From Verrucomicrobiia bacterium (GTDB lineage Bacteria > Verrucomicrobiota > Verrucomicrobiia > Limisphaerales > JADLHS01): a stretch of DNA of 64,000 nt. The notes under the pieces are model-generated. The model saw nothing but the letters and a program-made list of their open reading frames with translations, was not told where the DNA came from and made no database searches. Made by a program: the position numbers and the translations under genes. Below, piece by piece: positions 28,935 to 37,818 of the stretch; positions within the stretch are counted from its first letter, which is position 1; each line of letters starts with the position of its first letter. Where the stretch lies: contig JAMLJH010000001.1 of assembly GCA_023953615.1 (NCBI GenBank), positions 537,360 through 601,359 of the forward strand, given 5' to 3'.

Positions 28935-29126
28935 TTAAAGCTCAATGGTGCGTCCCTGGCAAACCGTGGGGTCCGTGATGATTTGATGCGGCCAAAAAAC
29001 CGGGCGCCGGCGGAAGCCGCCCCAGCGCGCCCGCAGCAACACCGGCGGGAACCACGCCGCATCCTGCCACTGGATCGGCAGGGCCACCACGGCGCGATTT
29101 CCAAATGCCTTCGGTTCGGTTTTCAT
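28935..29126 (-). CDS. Small protein of unknown function in the pseudopilin operon
   Basis: 63 aa, starting MKTEPKAFGNRAVVALPIQW and rich in Trp, Arg and Pro (four Trp, eight Arg). The ATG sits 4 nt after the stop of the pseudopilin gene ending at 29131, and the stop lies 9 bp before the next pseudopilin start, so it fills the gap exactly. No signal peptide or membrane helix. No family recognised. The tight spacing argues that it is real; the short length and lack of homology argue for caution. Confidence 0.5.
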   Translation of the reverse strand: MKTEPKAFGNRAVVALPIQWQDAAWFPPVLLRARWGGFRRRPVFWPHQIITDPTVCQGRTIEL

Positions 29127-29130
29127 CTCG

Positions 29131-29817
29131 TTAATAAGAAACTATTTCGGGCGGGCCCGAATTCCAATTCCCAATTCGATTGGTTTTGCCGCCCAAGACC
29201 ACATCCACCCACAGATCAAAGCTGCCGGGATTATTTGTGCCATTTTTCAGGTAACGCCACGGATTCGCCTGAGTACCTGAAATGATCTGTCCCGAGGACG
29301 CCGGCCACAATACCGAGCAGGTCAGCAACCGGATGGTGGAGCCGCCCCTGGCGTATTCGTAGTACTGGTCGGAACGCAATTGTTTCAAAAACTGCTCGGC
29401 GGGTTTGGCTTCCTCCGCGTTGGACTTGGTGCAATTCAAAATGGCCCCGACGCTAAAATCGCTCTGACAATCCGCCTCCGAAATCCGGGCCGCACCATCC
29501 AGCGAAGTGTAATTGAAATTGGGCGATGCCATCCCTTCGCGCGAGCTGCCCATCAACTCGAAATACAGGGAATTGCGGGCCGGCTGGGCGGGATTATCCG
29601 GTGGCAGATAGCCAAAACGCACCTGGTAGCGCTCGATCAATTCCGCCACCTGACGCAATTGCGCCTTCGCCTTGTTGATGGTGGCCTTCTTTTTGATCGC
29701 GGCGCCGGCGGGAAACATGAGGGCGGCCAGGACCGCAATCACCGAAATTACCACCAGCAATTCAATCAAGGTAAACGCAGCGCTCCGGACGACGGTATTT
29801 TGGGTTTGATGTTTCAT
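29131..29817 (-). CDS. Pseudopilin (GspG/H-like)
   Basis: 228 aa. MKHQTQNTVVRSAA precedes [20 protein letters not shown], then AAIKKKATINKAKAQLRQVA and ELIERYQVRFGYLPPDNP, typical pseudopilin helix features. Several Cys (DCQSDFS, AILNC, LLTCSVLW) could form disulfides in the periplasm. The stop is 4 nt before the 63-aa ORF. It is separated from PilC by the BrnT-BrnA pair, its start being 12 bp after the brnA stop, so transcription from the brnT promoter would also reach it. Confidence 0.85.
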   Translation of the reverse strand: MKHQTQNTVVRSAAFTLIELLVVISVIAVLAALMFPAGAAIKKKATINKAKAQLRQVAELIERYQVRFGYLPPDNPAQPARNSLYFELMGSSREGMASPNFNYTSLDGAARISEADCQSDFSVGAILNCTKSNAEEAKPAEQFLKQLRSDQYYEYARGGSTIRLLTCSVLWPASSGQIISGTQANPWRYLKNGTNNPGSFDLWVDVVLGGKTNRIGNWNSGPPEIVSY

Positions 29818-29829
29818 GGCTTGCTTAAA

Positions 29830-30105
29830 TCATCGCTCGCGAATTTCTTCTTCCATGCGTTCGCTTAACCACTGTTTGATCATACTTTGATAATTCAAAT
29901 ACCGCGACCGCGCCAACCGCTTGATCCGCGCCAGCATCCGCGGATCAATCCGCAAGGTGATGGTGACCGATTCCGCCACCTCGCTGCCCCCCGCCACCGC
30001 CGCTTCCATCAACCGCAGGTCCGGTCGGTTTTCCGACCAGTACTCCGCCTCGGCCGTTTCGTTATCGAAGAGCGGCACTTCTTCCCAACTGCTGATGGTC
30101 TGCAT
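29830..30105 (-). CDS. brnA: BrnA-family antitoxin
   Basis: 91 aa. The C-terminal half has VTITLRIDPRMLARIKRLAR and YLNYQSMIKQWLSERMEEEI, which matches the ribbon-helix-helix DNA-binding fold of BrnA/CopG antitoxins. The N-terminal part (ETAEAEYWSENRPD) resembles the 'AEFW' helix that neutralises the toxin. It follows the toxin gene after 25 bp, the usual brnT-brnA order. The complex normally represses its own promoter; an inverted repeat upstream of brnT fits this. Confidence 0.82.
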   Translation of the reverse strand: MQTISSWEEVPLFDNETAEAEYWSENRPDLRLMEAAVAGGSEVAESVTITLRIDPRMLARIKRLARSRYLNYQSMIKQWLSERMEEEIRER

Positions 30106-30130
30106 TTTTCCGCTCGCGCTTTCGCTTCAC

Positions 30131-30415
30131 TCAGGACAACGTCTGATCCACTTTCCGTTGGTAAAAATATCTTTCTTCCGGCTGGAACGGCCGCGCGTAA
30201 ATGACGCGAATCAGTTTTCCGTTCGTGCGATACAAGCTGAAAATCCCTTCACCACCCGCTGACTTGCCCAAATTAAAATACCGGGCCTGCGCGCTGAACC
30301 GGGCGGAATCCGGCAATAACTTGATTGCAAACGGATCCTCGAAGGACTCTTCGATCTCTCGCGGCGTCAAAGAACTATCCATTTCAAGGGGCGGATTGTT
30401 CCAGTCGAACTCCAT
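30131..30415 (-). CDS. brnT: BrnT-family toxin
   Basis: 94 aa. MEFDWNNPPLEMDS is a divergent form of the BrnT start 'FEWDxxKAxxN', and EESFEDPFAIKLLPDSARFS, FSLYRTNGKLIRVIYARP and YFYQRK cover the RelE-like ribonuclease fold, including the usual 'R-V-x-Y-x-R' strand. The family toxin cleaves RNA and is held inactive by BrnA. The typical 'KHG' start motif is missing, so activity is uncertain. The pair sits inside the pilus-type operon between pilC and a pseudopilin. Confidence 0.78.
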   Translation of the reverse strand: MEFDWNNPPLEMDSSLTPREIEESFEDPFAIKLLPDSARFSAQARYFNLGKSAGGEGIFSLYRTNGKLIRVIYARPFQPEERYFYQRKVDQTLS

Positions 30416-30426
30416 TCCGGGTTATT

Positions 30427-30489
30427 TGTAAATAATTCGCCCATGCAATGTCTTTACTTTGTATTTACACTACACCGGCAAATCGTCAA
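30427..30489 (-). promoter_or_regulatory. Putative brnTA promoter and operator
   Basis: On the minus strand a TTGACG (30489-30484) is followed after about 16-17 bp by TGTAAATAC, a weak -10 region. An inverted repeat, TGTAAATA at 30427-30434 and TATTTACA at 30462-30469 (centres 35 bp apart), overlaps the -10 and spacer and lies just before the brnT start. This is a plausible BrnA operator. The 145-bp region is much more AT-rich than its surroundings. The boxes are judged by eye. Confidence 0.5.
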
Positions 30490-30560
30490 TAGATTTTTTA
30501 CGGTTTTTGTATTTTTTTGAAAAATCGTCGCTGTCGGGCTGACTGCGGAAACACCTTATC

Positions 30561-31856
30561 TTAACCGCCGTCACCGCCCAGGTTGTTCATCAGGTCAATC
30601 AAAGGCAGGAACATCGCGATAACGATGCTGCCAACGATGACCGCCAGAAAAATAATCATGATCGGCTCGAGCAGCGAGGTCATGGCCGCCACGGCGTTGT
30701 CCACCTCATCATCGTAGTTATCGGCGATTTTCATCATCATTTCCGGCAACGCGCCGGTCTGCTCGCCCACGTCCACCATGGAGATCACCATCGGGGGAAA
30801 GACTCCGGAAGCTTCCAGCGGGGCGGTGATGGTTTCACCTTCCTTCACGCTCTCATGCACGGCCATCACCGCATTGGCCACAATGACGTTGCCGGACGTG
30901 TCGCGCACAATGGTCAGCGCCTGCAAGATCGGCACGCCACTGCTGACCAGAGTGCCTAACGTACGGGTGAAGCGCGAGATCGCTACTTTGCTGACAACCG
31001 GTCCTAAAACCGGCATCTTCAACTTGAACTTATCCCAGAAATGGCGGCCGATTTTCGTTTTGATCACCAGCAGGAAAATGACCACGGCACTGACAACCAC
31101 GATCGCGGTGATGATCATGTTGTGGCGCACCATATCGCTGATATTCAAAACCAACTGCGTGAAAGCGGGTAAGGGGCGACCTTCGCCCAATCCGGCGAAC
31201 ACTTCCTTAAATTTGGGAATAACCACCACGATCAAAACCCCTAAAATCGCGACGGCCACCACCAACACCGCGACCGGGTAAAACATGGCCGCGATCACCT
31301 TGCCTTTGATTTTTTGGGCTTTTTCCTGGAATTCAGCCAGACGATTCAGCACGACTTCCAGAACACCGCCCAGTTCACCGGCTTTCACCATGTTCACGTA
31401 AAGTCGGTTGAAAATCTTGGGATGCTGCGCCAGCGCTTCTGAAAAGGTGCTGCCGCCTTCCACAGACAAGGCCAACTCACCAATGGCGTTCTTCAAGGTG
31501 CTGTTACGCTCCTGCTTTTCCAACACGCGCATGCCGCGCAACAAGGGCAAACCGGCGTCCACCAGCGTGGCCAACTGCCGGGTAAATGTGGTGAGAACCT
31601 TTGACTTAACCCCGCCGCCCAGGCCGGGAATCTTGATATTGATACTGCCCGCGCCCTTTTTCTTGCCCGAACCTTTGGCGGCGCCTTTTTTCGGCGTGCC
31701 CTTCTTTTCCTTGGTGGCGGTGACTTCGACGATTTTGGTGGGAAACAACCCCATCTCCTTGACGCGGCCAATTGCCTCATTTTGGCTGGCGACTTCAATG
31801 ACCCCCTTTTGCTCCTTCCCCTTTTGATCCATCGCCACGTAGCTGAACTTGGGCAT
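30561..31856 (-). CDS. pilC: Type IV pilus/type II secretion inner-membrane platform protein
   Basis: 431 aa. Two T2SSF (GspF/PilC) repeats: the first begins at about residue 85 (VLTTFTRQLATLVDAGLPLL), the second near 290 (SRFTRTLGTLVSSGVPILQA). Three hydrophobic stretches lie near residues 195, 250 and 400. An N-terminal Lys/Gly-rich insert at about residues 50-80 (KEKKGTPKKGAAKGSGKKKG) is unusual. In the family it connects the cytoplasmic ATPases to the pilus subunits. The gene starts 13 bp after the PilB-like gene. The next gene cluster (brnTA) has its own promoter. Confidence 0.93.
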   Translation of the reverse strand: MPKFSYVAMDQKGKEQKGVIEVASQNEAIGRVKEMGLFPTKIVEVTATKEKKGTPKKGAAKGSGKKKGAGSINIKIPGLGGGVKSKVLTTFTRQLATLVDAGLPLLRGMRVLEKQERNSTLKNAIGELALSVEGGSTFSEALAQHPKIFNRLYVNMVKAGELGGVLEVVLNRLAEFQEKAQKIKGKVIAAMFYPVAVLVVAVAILGVLIVVVIPKFKEVFAGLGEGRPLPAFTQLVLNISDMVRHNMIITAIVVVSAVVIFLLVIKTKIGRHFWDKFKLKMPVLGPVVSKVAISRFTRTLGTLVSSGVPILQALTIVRDTSGNVIVANAVMAVHESVKEGETITAPLEASGVFPPMVISMVDVGEQTGALPEMMMKIADNYDDEVDNAVAAMTSLLEPIMIIFLAVIVGSIVIAMFLPLIDLMNNLGGDGG

Positions 31857-31869
31857 AACAAACTCCGGG

Positions 31870-33582
31870 TTAAGTGTATTTCACGACTTCTTCAATAGTA
31901 GTATCACCGTCAAAGATGCTGCGCAAGCCGTCCTCGCGCAAAGTTACCATGCCCAATTCGACGGCCTTCTGGCGCATGACCACCGTGGGGGCGCGCTCGG
32001 TAATCATGGAGCGGATCGTATCACCGCAGACCAATAACTCGTAAATGCCCTTTCGCCCGCGGTACCCCGTATCATTGCAGGCCGAACAGCCGCGACCATA
32101 ATAGAACACTTTATCGCCGAGATCGTGCGGCGAAAGGTTCAGCATGGATAGCTGTTGGTCCGTCGGTTCAAACGGCGTCTTGCACTCCTTGCAAATGCGC
32201 CGCACCAGACGTTGCGCCAATACCGCCATCAAAGTGGAGGAAACCAGAAACGGCTCAGTCCCCATGTCCACCAATCGCGTCACTGCTCCGGGCGCGTCAT
32301 TGGTGTGCAGCGTGCTCAAAACCAAGTGCCCCGTCAGCGAGGCTTGAATGGCAATCTGCGCGGTTTCCAAGTCGCGCATTTCCCCGACCATGATGATATC
32401 CGGGTCCTGCCGCAGGAAGGATCGCAAGGCCTTGCCGAAAGTCATGCCCTGGGCTTCATTGATCGCCACCTGCATGATGCCTTCGATATCGAATTCCACC
32501 GGATCCTCGGCGGTCAGCAATTTTGAATCAATCGTGTTCACCCGTCGCAAACACGAATAAAGCGTCGTCGTTTTGCCGGAGCCGGTCGGGCCGGTCACCA
32601 CGAAAATGCCGTTCGGGCGTTGAATCACCTCGCCCACAAAATCCAACGTGCTTTTGGGAAATCCCAGGGAATCCAAATCCAGGCTGATCGCGGAACGATC
32701 CAGCACGCGCAACACCACGGATTCGCCGAATTGCGTTGGCAGCGTGGATACCCGCAAATCAATCTCGCGTTTCCCCAACTTGTAATTGATGCGGCCATCT
32801 TGCGGCAGGCGGCGCTCGGAAATGTTGAGGTTCGCCATGACCTTGATGCGCGACACCACCGGCAGCGCCAGATGCTTCGGTGGCGGCGACATTTCATATA
32901 ACGCGCCATCCACGCGGTAACGGATGCGAAACTCGGTCTCGAACGGCTCGAAGTGAATGTCGCTCGCCCGGTCTTTCACGGCTTGCAACAACACCAGGTT
33001 TACAAATCGAACAATCGGCGCTTCGTTGGCCAGCCCCGCCACCAGATCCTCGTCGCTCTCGGCTTCCGCCGCGTTGACGACTTCCTCGGTGATTTTGTCG
33101 TCACCGCCCAATTCCTCGAGCAGCTTGCTGACATCTTCACTCGTTTCCTCGCCGTAATAATGATCGAGAGCCGTGTTGATCTCGGCGGGATCAGCCAACA
33201 CCAATTGGACGTCCTTCTTCACCACAAACCCCAGCTCGTCAATTTTCGCCGGGTCCAACGGGTCCTCGAACGCCACCTGCAGGGTGCTGCCCTCCAAGGC
33301 CACCGGCACGCAGCGATACATCTTTGCGGTGTTGGCCGGCAGCGCTTCAATCACATTGCGCGGAATCTCACGGCCCTTGAGCGACACCACCTCCGCGCCG
33401 AGATGATTGGACATGGCCTGCAAAATGGAATCCGCATCCATGATTTCAAAATCCTGCAGGAGTTGAAACACGGAGGTGCCGCTACGTTTGAGTTCGGAAA
33501 CGACTTCCTCGTATTGCAGATCATCCACGAGCCCCTGCTCCCGCACGAGCGCCAACAGCGGATTTGAGATTTCTTCGGCCAT
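31870..33582 (-). CDS. pilB: Pilus/type II secretion assembly ATPase, second copy
   Basis: 570 aa. The T2SSE N-terminal domain (GspE/MshEN) covers about residues 1-150, and the AAA-like secretion ATPase the rest. The Walker [15 protein letters not shown] lies near residue 330, the Asp/His boxes follow ([36 protein letters not shown]), and a tetracysteine zinc motif is visible as RRICKEC and [15 protein letters not shown]. Hexameric motor that powers pilus or pseudopilus assembly. It follows pilT after 9 bp and precedes pilC by 13 bp. A close paralog lies at 34737-36455, so one operon holds two assembly ATPases. Confidence 0.94.
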   Translation of the reverse strand: MAEEISNPLLALVREQGLVDDLQYEEVVSELKRSGTSVFQLLQDFEIMDADSILQAMSNHLGAEVVSLKGREIPRNVIEALPANTAKMYRCVPVALEGSTLQVAFEDPLDPAKIDELGFVVKKDVQLVLADPAEINTALDHYYGEETSEDVSKLLEELGGDDKITEEVVNAAEAESDEDLVAGLANEAPIVRFVNLVLLQAVKDRASDIHFEPFETEFRIRYRVDGALYEMSPPPKHLALPVVSRIKVMANLNISERRLPQDGRINYKLGKREIDLRVSTLPTQFGESVVLRVLDRSAISLDLDSLGFPKSTLDFVGEVIQRPNGIFVVTGPTGSGKTTTLYSCLRRVNTIDSKLLTAEDPVEFDIEGIMQVAINEAQGMTFGKALRSFLRQDPDIIMVGEMRDLETAQIAIQASLTGHLVLSTLHTNDAPGAVTRLVDMGTEPFLVSSTLMAVLAQRLVRRICKECKTPFEPTDQQLSMLNLSPHDLGDKVFYYGRGCSACNDTGYRGRKGIYELLVCGDTIRSMITERAPTVVMRQKAVELGMVTLREDGLRSIFDGDTTIEEVVKYT

Positions 33583-33591
33583 GACTGAAAA

Positions 33592-34692
33592 TTATTTCTT
33601 GTCGGCGCCCACCGCCTGCGCCAATTCCAATTCCTGCAACTTCTGCTGGATCGTCACCGGATCCTGCGATTTCGTGATGACTTCGTCGCGCGAAATCATC
33701 CCGAGCTGATATTTATCCAGAAGAAAACTGTCCAGCGTCACCATGCCGTATTTGGCGCCGGTCTGGATGTCCGATTGCAGGCGGAAGGTTTTGTTGTCGC
33801 GGATCAGCGCGGAAATTGAGGGCGTGTTCACCATGACCTCAAAAACCGCCACGCGTCCCGGCTTGTCCACGCGCGGAATCAGCAATTGCGAAATCACCGC
33901 CTGCAACACCGTGGAAAGCTGGATGCGAATCGTTTCCTGCTGGTTGATCGGGAACGCGTTCACCAAGCGGTCAATCGTCTTGGCCGCACCCGTCGTGTGC
34001 AGCGTGCCGAAGACCAAGTGTCCCGTTTCCGCCGCCGTCACCGCCGCTTCAATCGTTTCCAAGTCACGCATTTCACCGACCAGAATGATGTCCGGGTCCT
34101 GGCGCAAAGCGCGCCGCAAACCTTCGGCGAAATTCGGCACGTCCACGTGGACCTCGCGTTGCGTCACCACCGCTTTTTTATGGTGGTGATAGTATTCGAT
34201 CGGGTCCTCAATGGTGATGATATGCGCGTCGTCCCGCTCTTCGTTGATGATGTTGATCATCGAAGCCAGCGTGGTGGTTTTACCCGAACCCGTCGGCCCG
34301 GTCACCAACACCAAACCGCGCGGCTTGTACAGCAATTCCCGGGTGGAGGGCGGAATACCAATCTGCTCCATCGTCAGCAACTTGCTCGGAATCTGACGCA
34401 GCACGAGGCCAAAGTTGCCCTTTTCCTTGAAGGCGCTGACCCGGAATCGCGCCGCCTCGCCGAAGGCAAAACCAAAGTCCGCGCCGCCGCGCTCGCGAAT
34501 TTGCTGAACGTGATCGTCCGACGTGATGCTGCGCATCAATTCCTCGGCATCTTCCGGCGTGCAGGGCGGCCCCTCCACGCGGTGCAAAATACCATGGACG
34601 CGGATGGTGGGGGGGATGCCGACGCGAATGTGAAGGTCGGATGACCCTTCGGACACCACCAACTGCAACAAATCGGACATTGAGTAAGCCAT
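33592..34692 (-). CDS. pilT: Twitching motility/retraction ATPase PilT
   Basis: 366 aa, the usual PilT length. It begins MSDLLQLVVSEGSSDLHIRV and carries the PilT hallmark 'GSDLHI'. Walker A is [15 protein letters not shown] (about residues 128-142); the Asp and His boxes are [18 protein letters not shown] and VFGTLHTTGAAKTIDR, and the AIRNLIRE-like C-terminal motif is weak. PilT depolymerises pili and drives retraction, which points to a true type IV pilus rather than pure secretion. It lies between the two PilB-like genes (44 bp after the first, 9 bp before the second). Confidence 0.94.
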   Translation of the reverse strand: MAYSMSDLLQLVVSEGSSDLHIRVGIPPTIRVHGILHRVEGPPCTPEDAEELMRSITSDDHVQQIRERGGADFGFAFGEAARFRVSAFKEKGNFGLVLRQIPSKLLTMEQIGIPPSTRELLYKPRGLVLVTGPTGSGKTTTLASMINIINEERDDAHIITIEDPIEYYHHHKKAVVTQREVHVDVPNFAEGLRRALRQDPDIILVGEMRDLETIEAAVTAAETGHLVFGTLHTTGAAKTIDRLVNAFPINQQETIRIQLSTVLQAVISQLLIPRVDKPGRVAVFEVMVNTPSISALIRDNKTFRLQSDIQTGAKYGMVTLDSFLLDKYQLGMISRDEVITKSQDPVTIQQKLQELELAQAVGADKK

Positions 34693-34736
34693 GTGCTAAA
34701 AATTCTTGGGGTTTCCTGTTTCGTTATGCGCCGTCG

Positions 34737-36455
34737 TCAATTTTCGTCACCCACGGTTGCGCGAATGACCTCATCCGGCGTCGTCATACCCGCCAACACC
34801 TTGCGGATTCCGTCTTCCCGCAAAGTCCGCATGCCCATCTCGCGCGCACGGGACCGCAACACCGCCGTCGGCACCTTGTCGTAAATCAACTTGCGCGCCT
34901 CATCATCAATCACAAAAATTTCAAAAATTCCCATTCGTCCGCGGCATCCCGTCCCGGAACAATTGTCACATCCTTTTCCTTTGCGGAACGTCGCGCTGGC
35001 GGCCGCCGTCGCGTCAATATCCAACGCCTTCAACTCGTTATCCGGCGGCGTCCAGGGTGCGCCACATTTCTTGCAGACTTTTCGCACCAGCCGCTGGGCC
35101 ATCAGGGCACGGGTCGAGGAAGCCACCAGGAAGGGTTTGACGCCGATGTCAATCAAACGGGTCACCGCGCCGGGCGCGTCATTCGTGTGCAAAGTCGAGA
35201 ACACCAGGTGACCGGTCAGCGACGCGTTGATGGCAATGGACGCGGTTTCCAGGTCGCGAATTTCCCCAATCATGATGATGTTGGGCGCCTGGCGCAGAAT
35301 CGAGCGCAACGCGGCGGAGAAAGTCAAACCCACGAGTTCACTCACCTGCACTTGATTAATACCCGCCAGCACATATTCCACCGGGTCTTCCACCGTGATG
35401 ATTTTGCGGTCGGGACGATTGATGAAATGCAGACAGGAATAGAGCGTGGTGGTTTTTCCCGAGCCGGTCGGTCCCGTGACCAAAAATAATCCGTCCGGCA
35501 GACTGATCAATTTCTCGATCAACTGCTGGTCGTCCGCCAGGTAACCCAGCTCGGCCAGTCCAACGCGCAACCCTTCCTTGTCCAAAATACGCATCACGAT
35601 GGATTCGCCGTGCTGCGTGGGCAGACAGGAAACGCGCAAGTCAATCAACTTGCCGCCGCCCACCGTGGTTTGAATACGGCCGTCTTGCGGAATGCGATGT
35701 TCCGCAATGGACATGTTGGATTGAATCTTGAGGCGCGCAATGATGGCGGGTTGCAGCCGCTTGGGCGGACTTTTTACCTCATGCATCATGCCGTCAATTC
35801 GCAGCCGCAACCGGAACCGTTTGGCGAGCGGCTCCAAGTGAATATCCGACGCGCGCATCTTGAAGGCGTCAATGATGATTTGATTCACCAACTTGATCAA
35901 CGGCGCGTCGCCGTCCGCCGTGGCGGCATTTCCGGCGGACGTAATGTCCTCCATCGGCGCGGCAATCTCCACTTCGCCACGAGTGATCTCCTGAATCATC
36001 GTGTCCAATGCCGTATCCCCCCGCCCGCCGTAATACTTGCTCAACGCCGCTTCAATATCCGCGTCGGAAGCCACCTGCACCACGATGTCCGCGTGCAATA
36101 AATGGCTTAACGTGTCAATCGTGGCGATATCTGAAGGGTCCGCCAAGGCCACGGTCAGGGTGTTCTCATGTTTGAACACCGGAATGACGCGGTACTTTTT
36201 GGCAATGTCGCGACGCACCGCTGCGATCACGTCATCCTCGATCTGCATCGCAGCCAGATTGACGACCTCCGCGCCGAAGTGCGCGGCTTTCGCTTGAGTG
36301 ACGTCCTCCGGGCGAACTATCTGGTTGGCGACCATCAGGTCCACCACGCCCACGCCGGACGCCTCCGCTTCCTGGCGGGCTTGCGCCACCTGATCTGGGG
36401 TCACGAACCCCAAATCCACCAGCATATCAATCAAATAATCGTCTTTCTCAGCCAC
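34737..36455 (-). CDS. pilB: Pilus/type II secretion assembly ATPase, first copy
   Basis: 572 aa, starting with a GTG at 36455 (MAEKDDYLIDMLVDLGFVTP). The GspE N-terminal domain is followed by Walker [15 protein letters not shown] near residue 330, [38 protein letters not shown] and a tetracysteine zinc finger (RKVCKKC, GCDNCSGTGCRGR). It is the first gene of the minus-strand convoy, so the promoter should lie in 36456-36600, where I see no good boxes. The neighbouring gap carries repeats. No secretin, PilM/N/O or prepilin peptidase gene is in the window. Confidence 0.94.
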   Translation of the reverse strand: MAEKDDYLIDMLVDLGFVTPDQVAQARQEAEASGVGVVDLMVANQIVRPEDVTQAKAAHFGAEVVNLAAMQIEDDVIAAVRRDIAKKYRVIPVFKHENTLTVALADPSDIATIDTLSHLLHADIVVQVASDADIEAALSKYYGGRGDTALDTMIQEITRGEVEIAAPMEDITSAGNAATADGDAPLIKLVNQIIIDAFKMRASDIHLEPLAKRFRLRLRIDGMMHEVKSPPKRLQPAIIARLKIQSNMSIAEHRIPQDGRIQTTVGGGKLIDLRVSCLPTQHGESIVMRILDKEGLRVGLAELGYLADDQQLIEKLISLPDGLFLVTGPTGSGKTTTLYSCLHFINRPDRKIITVEDPVEYVLAGINQVQVSELVGLTFSAALRSILRQAPNIIMIGEIRDLETASIAINASLTGHLVFSTLHTNDAPGAVTRLIDIGVKPFLVASSTRALMAQRLVRKVCKKCGAPWTPPDNELKALDIDATAAASATFRKGKGCDNCSGTGCRGRMGIFEIFVIDDEARKLIYDKVPTAVLRSRAREMGMRTLREDGIRKVLAGMTTPDEVIRATVGDEN

Positions 36456-36922
36456 AAAATAGTTTGGCGTTCCACGAGGTTCACACGTGAAAGCGGCTGG
36501 CAGATTAGTCTTGGCCGCCTTGTGGTGTCAAACCTAGAGCCAGATTCGCCCCGGAAATCTTTAGCCTTAACCACAACGCATCGCGCATCTCAAAATCCAG
36601 GTTTGAATCCAGGGGTCAACCGATCAGGCGCACAACCAATAAAATCGAGGACGCACCCACCAACCAGAACGGCCAAGTTGGCCGTTTTATCCAGCCTCAA
36701 AATGTCACCGCCGACCCCGGCGGTAGTCGTTGGCCCCTCTGCAGACGACATCAGGCGCTGATAAGCAAATCGGGAGAGACGACTTCCATGTCGTCCCTGA
36801 CTAATCAAGGACACGGTGGAACGCGCCCCTCCCAAGAAAAATAAAACTTGGCCGTTCCACCCAGGCCTTCAGCCCAACCAAGAAGGTTGCACGCCGGACA
36901 TTCTCTGTTAAAACTGATGCTC
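36456..36922. other. Gap between divergent genes, repeat-bearing
   Basis: The divergent region between the PilB-like gene and the + strand gene at 36923. It holds a tight palindrome AACGGCCAAGTTGGCCGTT near 36674 and the inverted copy of an interspersed repeat (36769-36846). I see no gene or convincing promoter. Confidence 0.6.
36769..36846 (-). repeat. Interspersed repeat, copy 2
   Basis: The reverse complement of 36789-36846 matches 6836-6892 (TGGGAGGG, GTTCCACCG, GTCCTT, TTAGTC), and the adjoining hairpin ACGACTTCCATGTCGT at about 36777 matches the one near 6578. In copy 1 the hairpin is on the other side and about 240 bp away. Confidence 0.65.
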
Positions 36923-37693
36923 ATGAATGCGATGGATACACTGACAATCGCATTGTTGACGCTGCCGGTGCTGATGCTCCTCGGCGGCTGGGGCGTGTTT
37001 TTGTTCGGGCGACGCCAGCGGCAACGACGCGAACAAGCGGAAGCGCGATTGCGCGCGAAATGGGAACATTCCGTACAACAACTCGGACGCTTCGCTTTTC
37101 TGCCGTATCACCCGATTCAAACCCGCCGCCCGCCGCGTTGGCTGGCAGTTCGCACCCGTGATCCCTATCAGGTCCAACTCGCGTTGGGCTTGCGCAACCC
37201 GCAGGCTCGCTCCTGGTCAAACCGCGTTTTCTCCGAGGAAAAACTGTTCATCGCCCCGCCCTTCAACGGTTGGGTGCTGGTGTTCGGCACGGGCTTGCCC
37301 ATCCCGGATGACGACGTGGACGCCTGCTTTCGGTTTCTGCTCCGCCTCGGACGCCAACTGGGGCAGGTGCAATTTTTCCAAGCCGATCCCGTGCTGCAAC
37401 ACCACGCCTGGGTGCAGGTGGAGTTTGGGCGGATTCGCCGGGCCTACGCGTGGGCGGGCAACACGCTCTGGAATCAAGGCGTGAAAACCGACGCCGAGAT
37501 TGAGCTGGGAATGAATTGCTTCGCGTACGGTGACGACTCGCAAAGCGACGACTGGGCGATGGCCGATCACCTCGTCGCCAATGTGGAAAAAGTTCCGCAA
37601 CTGGCCCGGCGTTGGAGTTTGGACCCGGCGGATTTGGACGGACGATTGTTGCAGCAAAAACCGGGTATCGCCGGAGACGCCGCGCGGATTTGA
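36923..37693 (+). CDS. Membrane-anchored protein of unknown function
   Basis: About 256 aa from the ATG at 36923 (36917 and 36932 are alternatives, none with a clear ribosome binding site). Residues 1-30 form a hydrophobic helix (TLTIALLTLPVLMLLGGWG) followed by a basic stretch (RRQRQRREQAEARLRAKWE), so it is probably held in the inner membrane with the rest in the cytoplasm. The body includes EEKLFIAPPFNGWVLVFGTG, LLRLGRQLGQVQFFQADPVL and RRAYAWAGNTLWNQGVKTDA. These phrases look conserved in style, but I do not recognise a named family. It is followed by a methyltransferase gene 125 bp downstream. Confidence 0.7.
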   Translation: MNAMDTLTIALLTLPVLMLLGGWGVFLFGRRQRQRREQAEARLRAKWEHSVQQLGRFAFLPYHPIQTRRPPRWLAVRTRDPYQVQLALGLRNPQARSWSNRVFSEEKLFIAPPFNGWVLVFGTGLPIPDDDVDACFRFLLRLGRQLGQVQFFQADPVLQHHAWVQVEFGRIRRAYAWAGNTLWNQGVKTDAEIELGMNCFAYGDDSQSDDWAMADHLVANVEKVPQLARRWSLDPADLDGRLLQQKPGIAGDAARI

Positions 37694-37818
37694 GCCAACG
37701 GGCAATTCCCACGAGCCATTTCTCCCGTTCACGGCGACTTTTTTCCGCGCCAACCCGCTCGATGGTTGTCCTTCAAAGGAAACTTGCCTCCCGGATTTTG
37801 TCCTCACATAATTCGGCA

